DNA of 6,034 nt from Frankiaceae bacterium (lineage in GTDB: Bacteria > Actinomycetota > Actinomycetes > Frankiales > Frankiaceae): the NCBI GenBank assembly GCA_030840885.1, contig JAVEDQ010000008.1:1-6034 (forward strand), read 5' to 3'. Below the pieces are notes generated by a model. The model was given only the letters and a program-made list of their open reading frames with translations, made no database searches and was not told the DNA's origin. This document shows, in pieces, positions 1 to 5,855 of the stretch (the first letter of the stretch is position 1; each line of letters begins with the position of its first letter). A program made the position numbers and the translations under genes.

Positions 1-1264
1 CGCCGCGGAAGACGAGCGAGAGGTTGTGTCCACCGAAGCCGAAGGCGTTGGAGACACCGACCGCGCCGGGTGGCAGCGGCCGGGCGTCCACGGCGGCGAG
101 GTCGAGCGTGACGTCGTCGTCGGGGTCGGTGAGGTTGCGGGTCGGCGGCGCCGCCTGCTCCCGGAGGGCGAGCACCGTCGCGATCGCCTCGACGGCCCCG
201 GCCGCGCCCAGCAGGTGCCCCGTGCTGCCCTTGGTGGCGCTGACGACGACGGAGTCCGCCGCGTCGCCGAAGGCGGTGCGGATGGCGCGGGCCTCGGCGA
301 CGTCACCGAGCGGGGTGGAGGTCGCGTGCGCGTTGACGTGGGCCACCTCGTCGGGCGTCACCCCGGCGTCGCGCAGGGCGAGGACCATCGCCCGCGCGGC
401 ACCCGCGCCGTTCGGTTCGGGTGCGGCGACGTGGTGGGCGTCGGAGGTGGCGGCCGCGCCGAGCAGGGTCGCGTGGACCTGCGCTCCGCGGGCGGCCGCG
501 AAATCGGCGCGTTCTAGGACGACGATGCCGGCACCTTCGCCGAGGACGAAGCCGTCGCGGGCCTTGTCGAACGGGCGGGAGGCCGCCTCCGGGTCGTCGT
601 TGCGGGGCGAGAGGGCACGCATGGCGGCGAACCCGGCCATGGGCAGCGCCGAGATGGCTGCCTCCGAGCCGCCGGCGATGACGACGTCGGCGCGCCCGGC
701 GCGGATCAGGTCGAGGCCCATGGCCAGCGCCTCGGCTCCGGAGGCGCACGCCGACACGGGGGTGTGGGTCCCGGCCCGGGCGCCGAACTCGAGCTCGACG
801 GTCGCTGCGGCACCGTTGGGCATGAGCATCGGCACCAGGTGCGGGCTCACCCGCGCGGCGCCGCGCTCCTTGAGCACGTCGTACTGCGCCAGCAGGGTCG
901 AGACGCCGCCGATGCCGGACGCGACCACGACGGCCAGCCGTTCCGGGTCGACCTGCGGGGCTCCCGCGTGCTCCCAGGCCTCACGGGCCGCGAGCAGGGC
1001 CAGCTGCTGGACACGGTCGAGGCGCCGCGCTTCAGCCCGAGGCAGGGCGGCGAGCGGGTCCGCCCCGTCGGCCGTTCTCGCGAGTGGCGCGGCGATCCGG
1101 ACCGGCAACTCGTCGGCCCACGAGTCGGTGAGCACCGCGGTCGCGTTCGTGGCGGCGAGCAGGCCGCGCCAGGTGGAGTCGACGTCGGCGCCGAGCGGAG
1201 TCAGCGCGCCCACCCCGGTGACGACAACGACGGCGTCCCGCCCCGCAGGAGGGGCAGCCGTCAC
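1..1264 (-). CDS. fabF: Beta-ketoacyl-ACP synthase II (KAS II), 3' end cut by window edge
   Basis: This enzyme condenses malonyl-ACP with the growing acyl-ACP, the elongation step of type II fatty acid synthesis in the cytoplasm. I translated 421 codons from a GTG at 1264 with no internal stop. The thiolase fold is complete: TGVGALTPLG near residues 16-25, the nucleophile Cys173 in VSACASGAEA, His313 in NAHATSTPLGD, Lys345 and His350 in KGSTGHLLGAAG, and the glycine-rich GVSNAFGFGGHN near 403-414. Family members are usually about 410-420 residues, so only the last residue or few and the stop lie outside the window. The GTG overlaps the acpP stop by 4 bp (GTGA), which points to translational coupling with the carrier protein it uses. 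The intact Cys-His-His set argues against a chain-length factor or decarboxylating KSQ type. A polyketide ketosynthase is possible in principle, but the fabD-fabH-acpP neighbourhood favours primary metabolism. Confidence 0.95.
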   Translation of the reverse strand, partial: MTAAPPAGRDAVVVVTGVGALTPLGADVDSTWRGLLAATNATAVLTDSWADELPVRIAAPLARTADGADPLAALPRAEARRLDRVQQLALLAAREAWEHAGAPQVDPERLAVVVASGIGGVSTLLAQYDVLKERGAARVSPHLVPMLMPNGAAATVELEFGARAGTHTPVSACASGAEALAMGLDLIRAGRADVVIAGGSEAAISALPMAGFAAMRALSPRNDDPEAASRPFDKARDGFVLGEGAGIVVLERADFAAARGAQVHATLLGAAATSDAHHVAAPEPNGAGAARAMVLALRDAGVTPDEVAHVNAHATSTPLGDVAEARAIRTAFGDAADSVVVSATKGSTGHLLGAAGAVEAIATVLALREQAAPPTRNLTDPDDDVTLDLAAVDARPLPPGAVGVSNAFGFGGHNLSLVFRG

Positions 1265-1509
1265 GCGGCGACGCCGGCCTTCGCGACGTAGTCGACGGCG
1301 TTCTGCACGGTCTTCAGGTCCTTGAGGTCGTCGTCGGGGATCTTGACCTCGAACTTGTCCTCGGCGGCGGTGGCCACCTCGACCATCGTGAGCGAGTCGA
1401 GGTCGAGGTCGTCCTGGAAGTTCTTCTCGGGGGTGACGTCGGCGGCGGGGACGCCGGCGATCTCGTCGAGGATCTCGGCGAAGCCGGCGAGGATGTCCTG
1501 CTGGGTCAT
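1261..1509 (-). CDS. acpP: Acyl carrier protein
   Basis: This small acidic cytoplasmic protein carries acyl chains between the fatty acid synthase enzymes on a phosphopantetheine arm. It has 82 residues, the normal size. The attachment site is Ser39 in DLDLDSLTMVE, and the helix II/III region that follows (residues 44-66) is rich in Asp and Glu, as expected for docking with partner enzymes. The ATG at 1509 is the clear start because AAGGAG lies six bases upstream. The stop overlaps the start of fabF by 4 bp. Unlike its neighbours it is not coupled to the preceding gene: 73 bases separate it from fabH. That fits the need for much more ACP than enzyme, although this is inference. Phosphopantetheinylation would require an AcpS encoded elsewhere. 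A polyketide carrier protein is unlikely in this context. Confidence 0.97.
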   Translation of the reverse strand: MTQQDILAGFAEILDEIAGVPAADVTPEKNFQDDLDLDSLTMVEVATAAEDKFEVKIPDDDLKDLKTVQNAVDYVAKAGVAA

Positions 1510-1515
1510 GGTGTT

Positions 1516-1521
1516 CTCCTT
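1516..1521 (-). promoter_or_regulatory. Strong ribosome binding site of acpP
   Basis: The minus strand reads AAGGAG, then six bases (AACACC), then the acpP ATG. This is the best-formed Shine-Dalgarno sequence in the window and fixes the acpP start. It suggests independent, high-level initiation for the carrier protein within the operon. Confidence 0.85.
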
Positions 1522-1540
1522 GTGTCGGGTCGTGCAGGGG

Positions 1541-1585
1541 TTGGTCGGATCAGCGTTGGTCGGATCAGCGTCGGTCGGGAATTCA
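1541..1585 (-). repeat. 15-bp tandem repeat between fabH and acpP
   Basis: Two exact copies of the 15-mer TTGGTCGGATCAGCG (plus strand) lie at 1541-1555 and 1556-1570. A third, degenerate copy begins at 1571: eight of its first nine bases match before it diverges into the fabH stop codon. On the transcribed strand the unit reads CGCTGATCCGACCAA. It fills most of the 73-base gap ahead of acpP and would lie in the untranslated leader before the acpP ribosome binding site. I see no hairpin with a T-run, so it is not an obvious terminator. Function is unknown; replication slippage is the simplest origin. Confidence 0.85.
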
Positions 1586-2581
1586 GGGGATGCGGACGAC
1601 CTGGCCCGCGTAGGTGAGGCCGGCGCCGAAACCGAACAGCAGCGCGAGGTCGCCGCTCTCGACCTCGCCGGAGCCGACGAGGCGGGCGAGGGCCAGCGGC
1701 ACGGACGCCGCCGAGGTGTTGCCGTTGTCGACGACGTCGCGGGCGAGCACGGCGTCGGGCGCGCCCAGCGAGCGGGCCATCGACTCGAGGATCCGCAGGT
1801 TGGCCTGATGCGGCACGAGCGCGGCGAGGTCGGCCGGCTCGATGCCGGCGAGCTCGCAGGCGCGGCGGGCGACCGGCACCAGCGACGTCGTCGCCCACCG
1901 GAAGACCGCGGTGCCCTGCATCTGCAGAAACTGCTCGCGGATCTCGATGACGGGAGCGTTCGCTCCGTCGTGGCCCCAGGCCACGGGCCCTATGCCGACA
2001 GGGCCGCCGACGGCACCCGTCCCGGCCCGACTCGCCGCGACGTCCGCGGCGCCGACCACGGCGGCCCCGGCACCGTCACCGAACAGCACAACCATGGAGC
2101 GGTCGTCAGCATCGACCCAGTCGGTCAACCGCTCGGAGGCGACCACCAGAACGGTCTCGGCGCTGCCGGCGCGGACGGTGTCGGCCGCCATCGCCAGGGA
2201 GTAGCAGAACCCGGCGCAGCCGCCGTTGACGTCGAAGGCACCGGCGCCGCGGGCCCCGAGCTGCTCGGCGACCTGCGGCGCGAGCCCCGGGATCGGCCGG
2301 GCGGCGGTGCAGGTCGCGAGGATGACCAGGTCGACCGAGGCCGGGTCGACGCCGGCGGTGGCCAGGGCCTTGGCTCCGGCGTTGACGCCCATGGCGACGA
2401 TGCTCTCCTCCGGCGCGGCCACACGACGTGTACGGATGCCGGTGCGCCTGCGGATCCACTCGTCGGAAGTGTCGAGCCGCGCCGCGAGATCGGCGTTGGT
2501 CAGCTCGTGCGCCGAACGGTGCTCGCCGACGGCGAGCAGCGCGGCTTCCCGGGGCGCGCGGGTGAGCAGGGCCGGGCTCAC
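1583..2581 (-). CDS. fabH: Beta-ketoacyl-ACP synthase III (KAS III)
   Basis: FabH starts fatty acid synthesis by condensing an acyl-CoA primer with malonyl-ACP. In actinobacteria without mycolic acids it commonly accepts branched primers from amino acid breakdown; that specificity is family knowledge and cannot be read here. The protein has 332 residues, the usual length. The N-terminal LDTSDEWIRRRTGIRTRR stretch (residues 36-53) is typical, and the catalytic triad is complete: Cys122 in NGGCAGFCYSL, His258 in PHQAN and Asn288 in DNGNTS. A glycine-rich GFGAGLTYAG lies near the C terminus. The GTG start at 2581 overlaps the fabD TGA by 4 bp (GTGA) with only a weak upstream purine tract, so translation is probably coupled to fabD. 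The position between fabD and acpP matches the Streptomyces fab operon. A specialised-metabolite KAS III is the main alternative, but it is unlikely here. Confidence 0.96.
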   Translation of the reverse strand: MSPALLTRAPREAALLAVGEHRSAHELTNADLAARLDTSDEWIRRRTGIRTRRVAAPEESIVAMGVNAGAKALATAGVDPASVDLVILATCTAARPIPGLAPQVAEQLGARGAGAFDVNGGCAGFCYSLAMAADTVRAGSAETVLVVASERLTDWVDADDRSMVVLFGDGAGAAVVGAADVAASRAGTGAVGGPVGIGPVAWGHDGANAPVIEIREQFLQMQGTAVFRWATTSLVPVARRACELAGIEPADLAALVPHQANLRILESMARSLGAPDAVLARDVVDNGNTSAASVPLALARLVGSGEVESGDLALLFGFGAGLTYAGQVVRIP

Positions 2582-3531
2582 TGACTGGCCCCAACGGCAC
2601 CGGAGGCGGTCAGCAGCTCGCGGGCCGCGGCGAGGTCGTCCGGGGTGCGCAACGCGACGGTGGCCACGCCTCGCAGCTCACGTTTCGCGAGTCCGGTCAA
2701 GGTGCCCCCGGGGGCGAGCTCGAGCAGTGCCGTCACACCCAGCTCGACCATTCGGGCCATGCAGGCGTCCCACAGGACGGGGGCGGCCACCTGGGTTACG
2801 AGGCGTCGGCGCAGGTCCTCGCCGTCGGTGACGACCGCCCCGTCGGCGTTGGAGAGCAGCGGAGCCGACGGGTCGGCGAAGACGACCTCGGCGGCGATTC
2901 CGGCCAGGGCCAGCTGCGCCGGGCGCATGGCGCCGGTGTGGAACGCCCCGGCCACCGCGAGCGGGCGCAGCCGGGCCTTGGCGGGCGGGTTCTCGGCGAG
3001 CCGATCCAAGCCGTCGCGCGGTCCGGCGGCGACGACCTGGCCGGCGCCGTTGCGGTTGGCGGCGACGAGCCCGGCAGCGGCGAGCACGTCGTCCACCTCG
3101 GTGGGATCGCCGCCGAGCACGGCCGTCATGCCGGTGTCGGCCGCGGCGCACGCCGCGGCCATCGCTACGCCGCGCTCGCGTGCCAGCAGCATCGCCGCGT
3201 CGGGTGACAGCGCACCGGCCAGGACGGCGGCGGGGAGCTCACCGATGGAGTGACCGGCCAGGATGATGTCGGGGAGCGCCCCCGAGCCGGATGCCGCGGC
3301 CGGCAGCCCGAGCGCAGCGGCGGAGGCGAGGGCGGCGGCGACCAGCAGCGGCTGGGCCACGGCGGTGTCGCGGATCTCGTCGGCGGAACCCTCGGTGCCG
3401 AGACGGATGAGGTCGAGGCCGGAGACGGTCTGCGCCTGCTCGAGCGCGGCCGCGGCGGCCGGGAGTTCGAGCCACGGCGCGAGGAACCCGGGGGTCTGGG
3501 CGCCCTGCCCCGGCGCGACGACAGCCAGCAC
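2578..3531 (-). CDS. fabD: Malonyl-CoA:ACP malonyltransferase
   Basis: FabD transfers malonyl from CoA to the phosphopantetheine of ACP, supplying the extender unit for FabH and FabF. With the start chosen here it has 317 residues, normal for the family. Visible signatures, numbered from that start, are APGQGAQTPGF (residues 6-16) at the N terminus, the nucleophile elbow GHSIGE (93-98) with Ser95, Arg120 in the ARERG segment, His198 in GAFHTGAM, Asn228 in LSNADG and Gln247 in TQVAAPV. The frame is open to a GTG at 3555, eight codons earlier, but that start has no suitable ribosome binding site. The GTG at 3531 sits six to eight bases after a strong purine tract (GGGGGAGGGGGAA) and puts the conserved APGQG motif where homologues have it. 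The stop overlaps the fabH start by 4 bp. An 83-base gap separates it from fasR, so this is probably the first gene of the fab transcript. Confidence 0.95.
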   Translation of the reverse strand: MLAVVAPGQGAQTPGFLAPWLELPAAAAALEQAQTVSGLDLIRLGTEGSADEIRDTAVAQPLLVAAALASAAALGLPAAASGSGALPDIILAGHSIGELPAAVLAGALSPDAAMLLARERGVAMAAACAAADTGMTAVLGGDPTEVDDVLAAAGLVAANRNGAGQVVAAGPRDGLDRLAENPPAKARLRPLAVAGAFHTGAMRPAQLALAGIAAEVVFADPSAPLLSNADGAVVTDGEDLRRRLVTQVAAPVLWDACMARMVELGVTALLELAPGGTLTGLAKRELRGVATVALRTPDDLAAARELLTASGAVGASQ

Positions 3532-3534
3532 GTC

Positions 3535-3547
3535 TTCCCCCTCCCCC
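3535..3547 (-). promoter_or_regulatory. Ribosome binding site that decides the fabD start
   Basis: The minus strand carries the purine tract GGGGGAGGGGGAA just before the GTG at 3531. It contains GGAGG at good spacing for that GTG, and it lies downstream of the alternative GTG at 3555, so it can only serve the inner start. Confidence 0.7.
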
Positions 3548-3613
3548 GCGTCCACGGAGGCATGTGCTCCGGCACCCGATCTTGCGGCAGCGATATGACG
3601 ACCGCTGTCCGCA

Positions 3614-3644
3614 ACTATGCGACGGTGCCGGTGCGTCGGGGCAA
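3614..3644 (-). promoter_or_regulatory. Possible fabD promoter overlapping the fasR stop
   Basis: On the minus strand TTGCCC (3644-3639) and CATAGT (3619-3614) resemble -35 and -10 boxes, with a 19-base spacer that is longer than the usual 17. The spacer itself is an imperfect dyad, CGACG-N9-CGTCG. The putative -10 covers the TAG stop of fasR, and a transcript from here would have a leader of roughly 75 bases before the fabD GTG. This is pattern matching only. Actinobacterial promoters are poorly conserved at -35, and the true promoter could lie further upstream in the fasR tail. Confidence 0.25.
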
Positions 3645-5132
3645 GCGCCCTGGCGCGCCGGGCGTCGCCGGTCCGCTTCCCAGCTTGCTGCGCCCTCGAC
3701 GTCTGGTCGCTTCAGACGCCGACCAATCGGGTGGACGCGAGTTGTCGGGATGCGACAAGGGTTGCTCGGAGGGGAGCGCGCCGCGCGCCGCCGCATCGTC
3801 CGGTTGGGACAGTTCCGGGTGGGACAGTTCCGGTTGGGACGGTTCGTCGGGTGCAGCGCGGTCGTCGAGGTGGCTCAGGGCGGTGTCCGCGCTGTCGGCC
3901 GACGGCGGGAACTCGAGGCGCCCGAGCACCAGGGCCACCCGGAGGACGAAGGCCGCGCGGGCCTCGGTGGGAGCCAGGCCGGTGAGCTCGGCGACCCGCC
4001 GCAGCCGGTACCGGACCGTGTTCGGGTGGACGAACAGCAGCCGCGCGGCCCCGTCGACGGTGCCCGCCTCCTCCACGTAGGCCGAGACGGTGTCGAGCAG
4101 GTCGCTGCCCGCGGCCACGAGCGGTTCGTAGACGCTCGCCAGCAGCGCGGCCCGTGCGGCCTGCTCCCCGGCCAGGGCGCGTTCGGGCAGCAGCGCGGCG
4201 GCGCTCACCGGCCGCGGCGCCGACGGCCACGCCGGTGCCGCCCGCAGCGCGGCGACGGCGTCCCGGGCCGAGCTCGCCGCGGCCGACAGCCCTGTCACCT
4301 CGACGCCGAGCACCACCGGCCCGGAGCCGAAGCAGGCGGTGAGCGCTGCGGCTGCCGCCGCCGGTCCGACGGGACTGCCGACGAACACGACGAGGTCGGT
4401 CCCGTGCACCGCTGCGAGGACGTCGACCTCCAGGTCACGGGCGGCGCGGTGCACCACGTCGAGGACGGCTTCGGCCTCGGCGGCGGGAGCCCGGCCGGCG
4501 ATGGCGATGACCTGGTCGGCCGAGCGCCAGCCCAGGGCCGTGGTCCGCGAGAGCAGCGCCCGGTCGGCGTCGCCGCGCAGCAGCCCGTCGACGACGAGGG
4601 CTTCGAGCCGGGCGTCCCAGGCGCCACGGACCTCGGCGGCGGAGGCGTAGACGTGCGCGGCGGCGAAGGCCAGCTCGCGGGTGTAGCGCAACATCGCCTC
4701 GCGGAGCCACTGCACCGCGGCGGGCGTGGTGGCGAGCTCGGGGAGGCGTGGCTCGATCGTGGCGACGGCGCTGCGGACGAGCTCCACGGTCTGCGGCAGG
4801 CTGATGGCGCGGACCAGCTCACGCGGGGCGGACGCGAAGACCGAGGCCGTGACGGTCTGGCCCGAGGTCGGCTTGACGATCCAGTCCGCGAAGGCGGTGA
4901 CGAAGGCCTGGACGAGCAGGCCGAGGTCGGCCCGGTGTTCCGGAGGCAGCCGCGCGAAGAACGGCAGGTCGTGCTCCATGTCGGCCAGTGCCGTGCGGGC
5001 CAGGTCGGCACTCTTGCGTCGCATCCGGCGAGTGGTCGCGTCGGCACCGTCCGGCCGCTCGGATGCCGGTACCAGCGCTGACGCCCGCGCTGTCGCCCGC
5101 GTTGATGCCGGCGGGACCCGCGCCGCGCCCAC
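3615..5132 (-). CDS. fasR: FasR-like PucR/CdaR-family activator of fatty acid synthesis
   Basis: A cytoplasmic DNA-binding regulator; in Streptomyces coelicolor the homologue FasR sits directly upstream of fabD and activates the fab operon. The match is to remembered family sequence: an N-terminal segment with LPPEHRADLGLLVQAF (62-77), APRELVRAI (102-110) and EVRGAWDARLEALV (167-180), a central GGDEF-like CdaR region (about 195-300), then the C-terminal PucR helix-turn-helix with FVHPNTVRYRLRRV (367-380). The frame gives 505 residues, about 95 more than the conserved core, which ends near residue 410. The extra tail is rich in Ser, Pro, Asp and Arg and contains S-(Q/H)-P-E-L repeats. By hand count 21 of its last 76 codons end in A or T, against 1 of 52 in the preceding helix-turn-helix region. 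The GTG at 5132 abuts the phosphatase stop. The ATG at 5024 (residue 37) is a serious alternative, because the first 36 codons also have relaxed third positions and neither start has a good ribosome binding site. Confidence 0.88.
   Translation of the reverse strand: MGAARVPPASTRATARASALVPASERPDGADATTRRMRRKSADLARTALADMEHDLPFFARLPPEHRADLGLLVQAFVTAFADWIVKPTSGQTVTASVFASAPRELVRAISLPQTVELVRSAVATIEPRLPELATTPAAVQWLREAMLRYTRELAFAAAHVYASAAEVRGAWDARLEALVVDGLLRGDADRALLSRTTALGWRSADQVIAIAGRAPAAEAEAVLDVVHRAARDLEVDVLAAVHGTDLVVFVGSPVGPAAAAAALTACFGSGPVVLGVEVTGLSAAASSARDAVAALRAAPAWPSAPRPVSAAALLPERALAGEQAARAALLASVYEPLVAAGSDLLDTVSAYVEEAGTVDGAARLLFVHPNTVRYRLRRVAELTGLAPTEARAAFVLRVALVLGRLEFPPSADSADTALSHLDDRAAPDEPSQPELSHPELSQPDDAAARGALPSEQPLSHPDNSRPPDWSASEATRRRGRSKLGSGPATPGAPGRLPRRTGTVA
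3700..3718. repeat. Inverted repeat CGTCTG-N7-CAGACG in the fasR tail
   Basis: Perfect six-base arms at 3700-3705 and 3713-3718 are separated by seven bases. It lies in the degenerate 3' end of fasR, about 170 bases upstream of the fabD start. There is no T-run after it on the minus strand, so it does not look like an intrinsic terminator. It could be an operator half-site pair or chance. Confidence 0.4.
3742..3758. repeat. Inverted repeat TTGTCG-N5-CGACAA, operator-like
   Basis: Perfect six-base arms at 3742-3747 and 3753-3758 flank the five bases GGATG, giving a 17-bp dyad of the size and shape typical of a bacterial operator. The arms contain TTG and CAA, which are uncommon in this GC-rich sequence. 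It lies about 210 bases upstream of the fabD GTG, inside the fasR tail. FasR or another regulator could bind here, but nothing in the sequence proves it. Confidence 0.45.
3801..3845 (-). repeat. Three-copy 15-bp tandem repeat in the fasR 3' region
   Basis: On the plus strand three 15-mers follow one another without gaps: CGGTTGGGACAGTTC, CGGGTGGGACAGTTC and CGGTTGGGACGGTTC. Each of the last two differs from the first by one base. Read in the fasR frame on the minus strand they encode the repeating pentapeptide S-(Q/H)-P-E-L around residues 430-445. The period is a multiple of three, so copy number can change without breaking the frame. Confidence 0.9.
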
Positions 5133-5855
5133 CTACGCGCCGGCCTTGCCCCGGCCGACTTTGCCCGGGCCGTTGGGCTGGACATAGTCGACGTGCGAGA
5201 GCTGACGGTCGGCGCCCGTGCCGGTGAACACCAGCGAGGTCACCGAGGCGAGCGCGCACTGCCGACGATCCGGGCGGTGCCACAGCACCCGCTGCTCGGC
5301 AGCACGGCGGGTGATGTAGATCGGGAGCTGATGACTCACCAGCACCACCTCCCGACCGGTGACCGCGTCCGCAGCGTCCGCGACGGCGGCGAGCATCCGC
5401 GCCGCCACTCTGTCGTACTCCTCACCCCAGGAGGGGCGGAAGGGGTTGCGGAGGTGTTTCCACAGGTGCGGGTGCTTGAGGATGCCCGGGCCGACCTCGA
5501 CGACGCCGCCCTCGAACACGTTCTCGCTCTCGATGAGCCGGGCGTCGGTCCCGACCTCGAGGCCGAACTGCTCGGCGAAGGGTTCCGCGGTCTGCCGCGC
5601 CCGCTCGAGCGGGCTCGCCACGATGGCCGCGATGTCCCGCTTGGCGTCGGGGTCGGCCAGGAAGGCGCAGGCGACGCGGGCCTGGCGCTCGCCGGCGGCG
5701 GAGAGCCGGAACCCGGGCAGCCGTCCGTAGAGCACCCCTTCGGGGTTGTGGACCTCGCCGTGACGGACGAGATGGACGACGGTGCGGACACCGGCGGCGG
5801 TCGCTGCCGAGGCGGCGACAGAGGCGTTGGCCGAGGCGGTGGCGCCGGCGCTCAT
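5133..5855 (-). CDS. Histidine phosphatase superfamily protein (phosphoglycerate mutase-like), Rv0525-type
   Basis: A cytoplasmic member of the branch-1 histidine phosphatase superfamily, 240 residues. The phosphohistidine loop is HLVRHGEV (residues 28-35) with nucleophile His32 next to Arg31. [13 protein letters not shown] (81-93) supplies the second conserved arginine, Glu109 or Glu111 in IESENVFEG is a candidate proton donor, and VSHQLPIY (173-180) supplies the second catalytic His175. The substrate cannot be read from the sequence. A true glycolytic phosphoglycerate mutase is unlikely, because the protein is divergent around these motifs and sits next to hemL; the M. tuberculosis protein after hemL (Rv0525) is of this kind. 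The first 22 residues are Ala/Ser-rich and precede the conserved domain; the C terminus is a basic Gly/Lys tail. The ATG overlaps the hemL stop by 4 bp (ATGA), and the TAG stop directly abuts the first possible fasR start, so co-transcription is likely. Confidence 0.92.
   Translation of the reverse strand: MSAGATASANASVAASAATAAGVRTVVHLVRHGEVHNPEGVLYGRLPGFRLSAAGERQARVACAFLADPDAKRDIAAIVASPLERARQTAEPFAEQFGLEVGTDARLIESENVFEGGVVEVGPGILKHPHLWKHLRNPFRPSWGEEYDRVAARMLAAVADAADAVTGREVVLVSHQLPIYITRRAAEQRVLWHRPDRRQCALASVTSLVFTGTGADRQLSHVDYVQPNGPGKVGRGKAGA

Noticed and set aside
24..1325. Long plus-strand open frame of 433 codons opposite fabF
   Set aside because: Its composition (Ala/Ser/Arg-rich without motifs) is the usual antisense shadow in very GC-rich DNA, and the minus strand encodes a complete KAS II with all catalytic residues.
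2578..3555. fabD starting at the outer GTG at 3555
   Set aside because: No ribosome binding site fits it, and the strong purine tract at 3535-3547 lies after it, ahead of the GTG at 3531.
3620..3758. Inverted repeats as intrinsic terminators of fasR
   Set aside because: The arms are only five or six bases and none is followed by a T-run on the minus strand; two lie inside the frame.
3239..3796. Minus-strand Arg-rich frame spanning the fasR-fabD junction
   Set aside because: It overlaps fabD in another frame and reads as low-complexity Arg/Pro, so it is a shadow; it does not represent a small regulator gene.
3801..3845. CRISPR-like array
   Set aside because: The 15-bp units are directly adjacent with no unique spacers, so this is a simple tandem repeat.
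3564..5081. 505-codon plus-strand open frame opposite fasR
   Set aside because: Gly/Arg/Asp-rich with no recognisable domain; it mirrors the FasR reading frame, which has clear family motifs.
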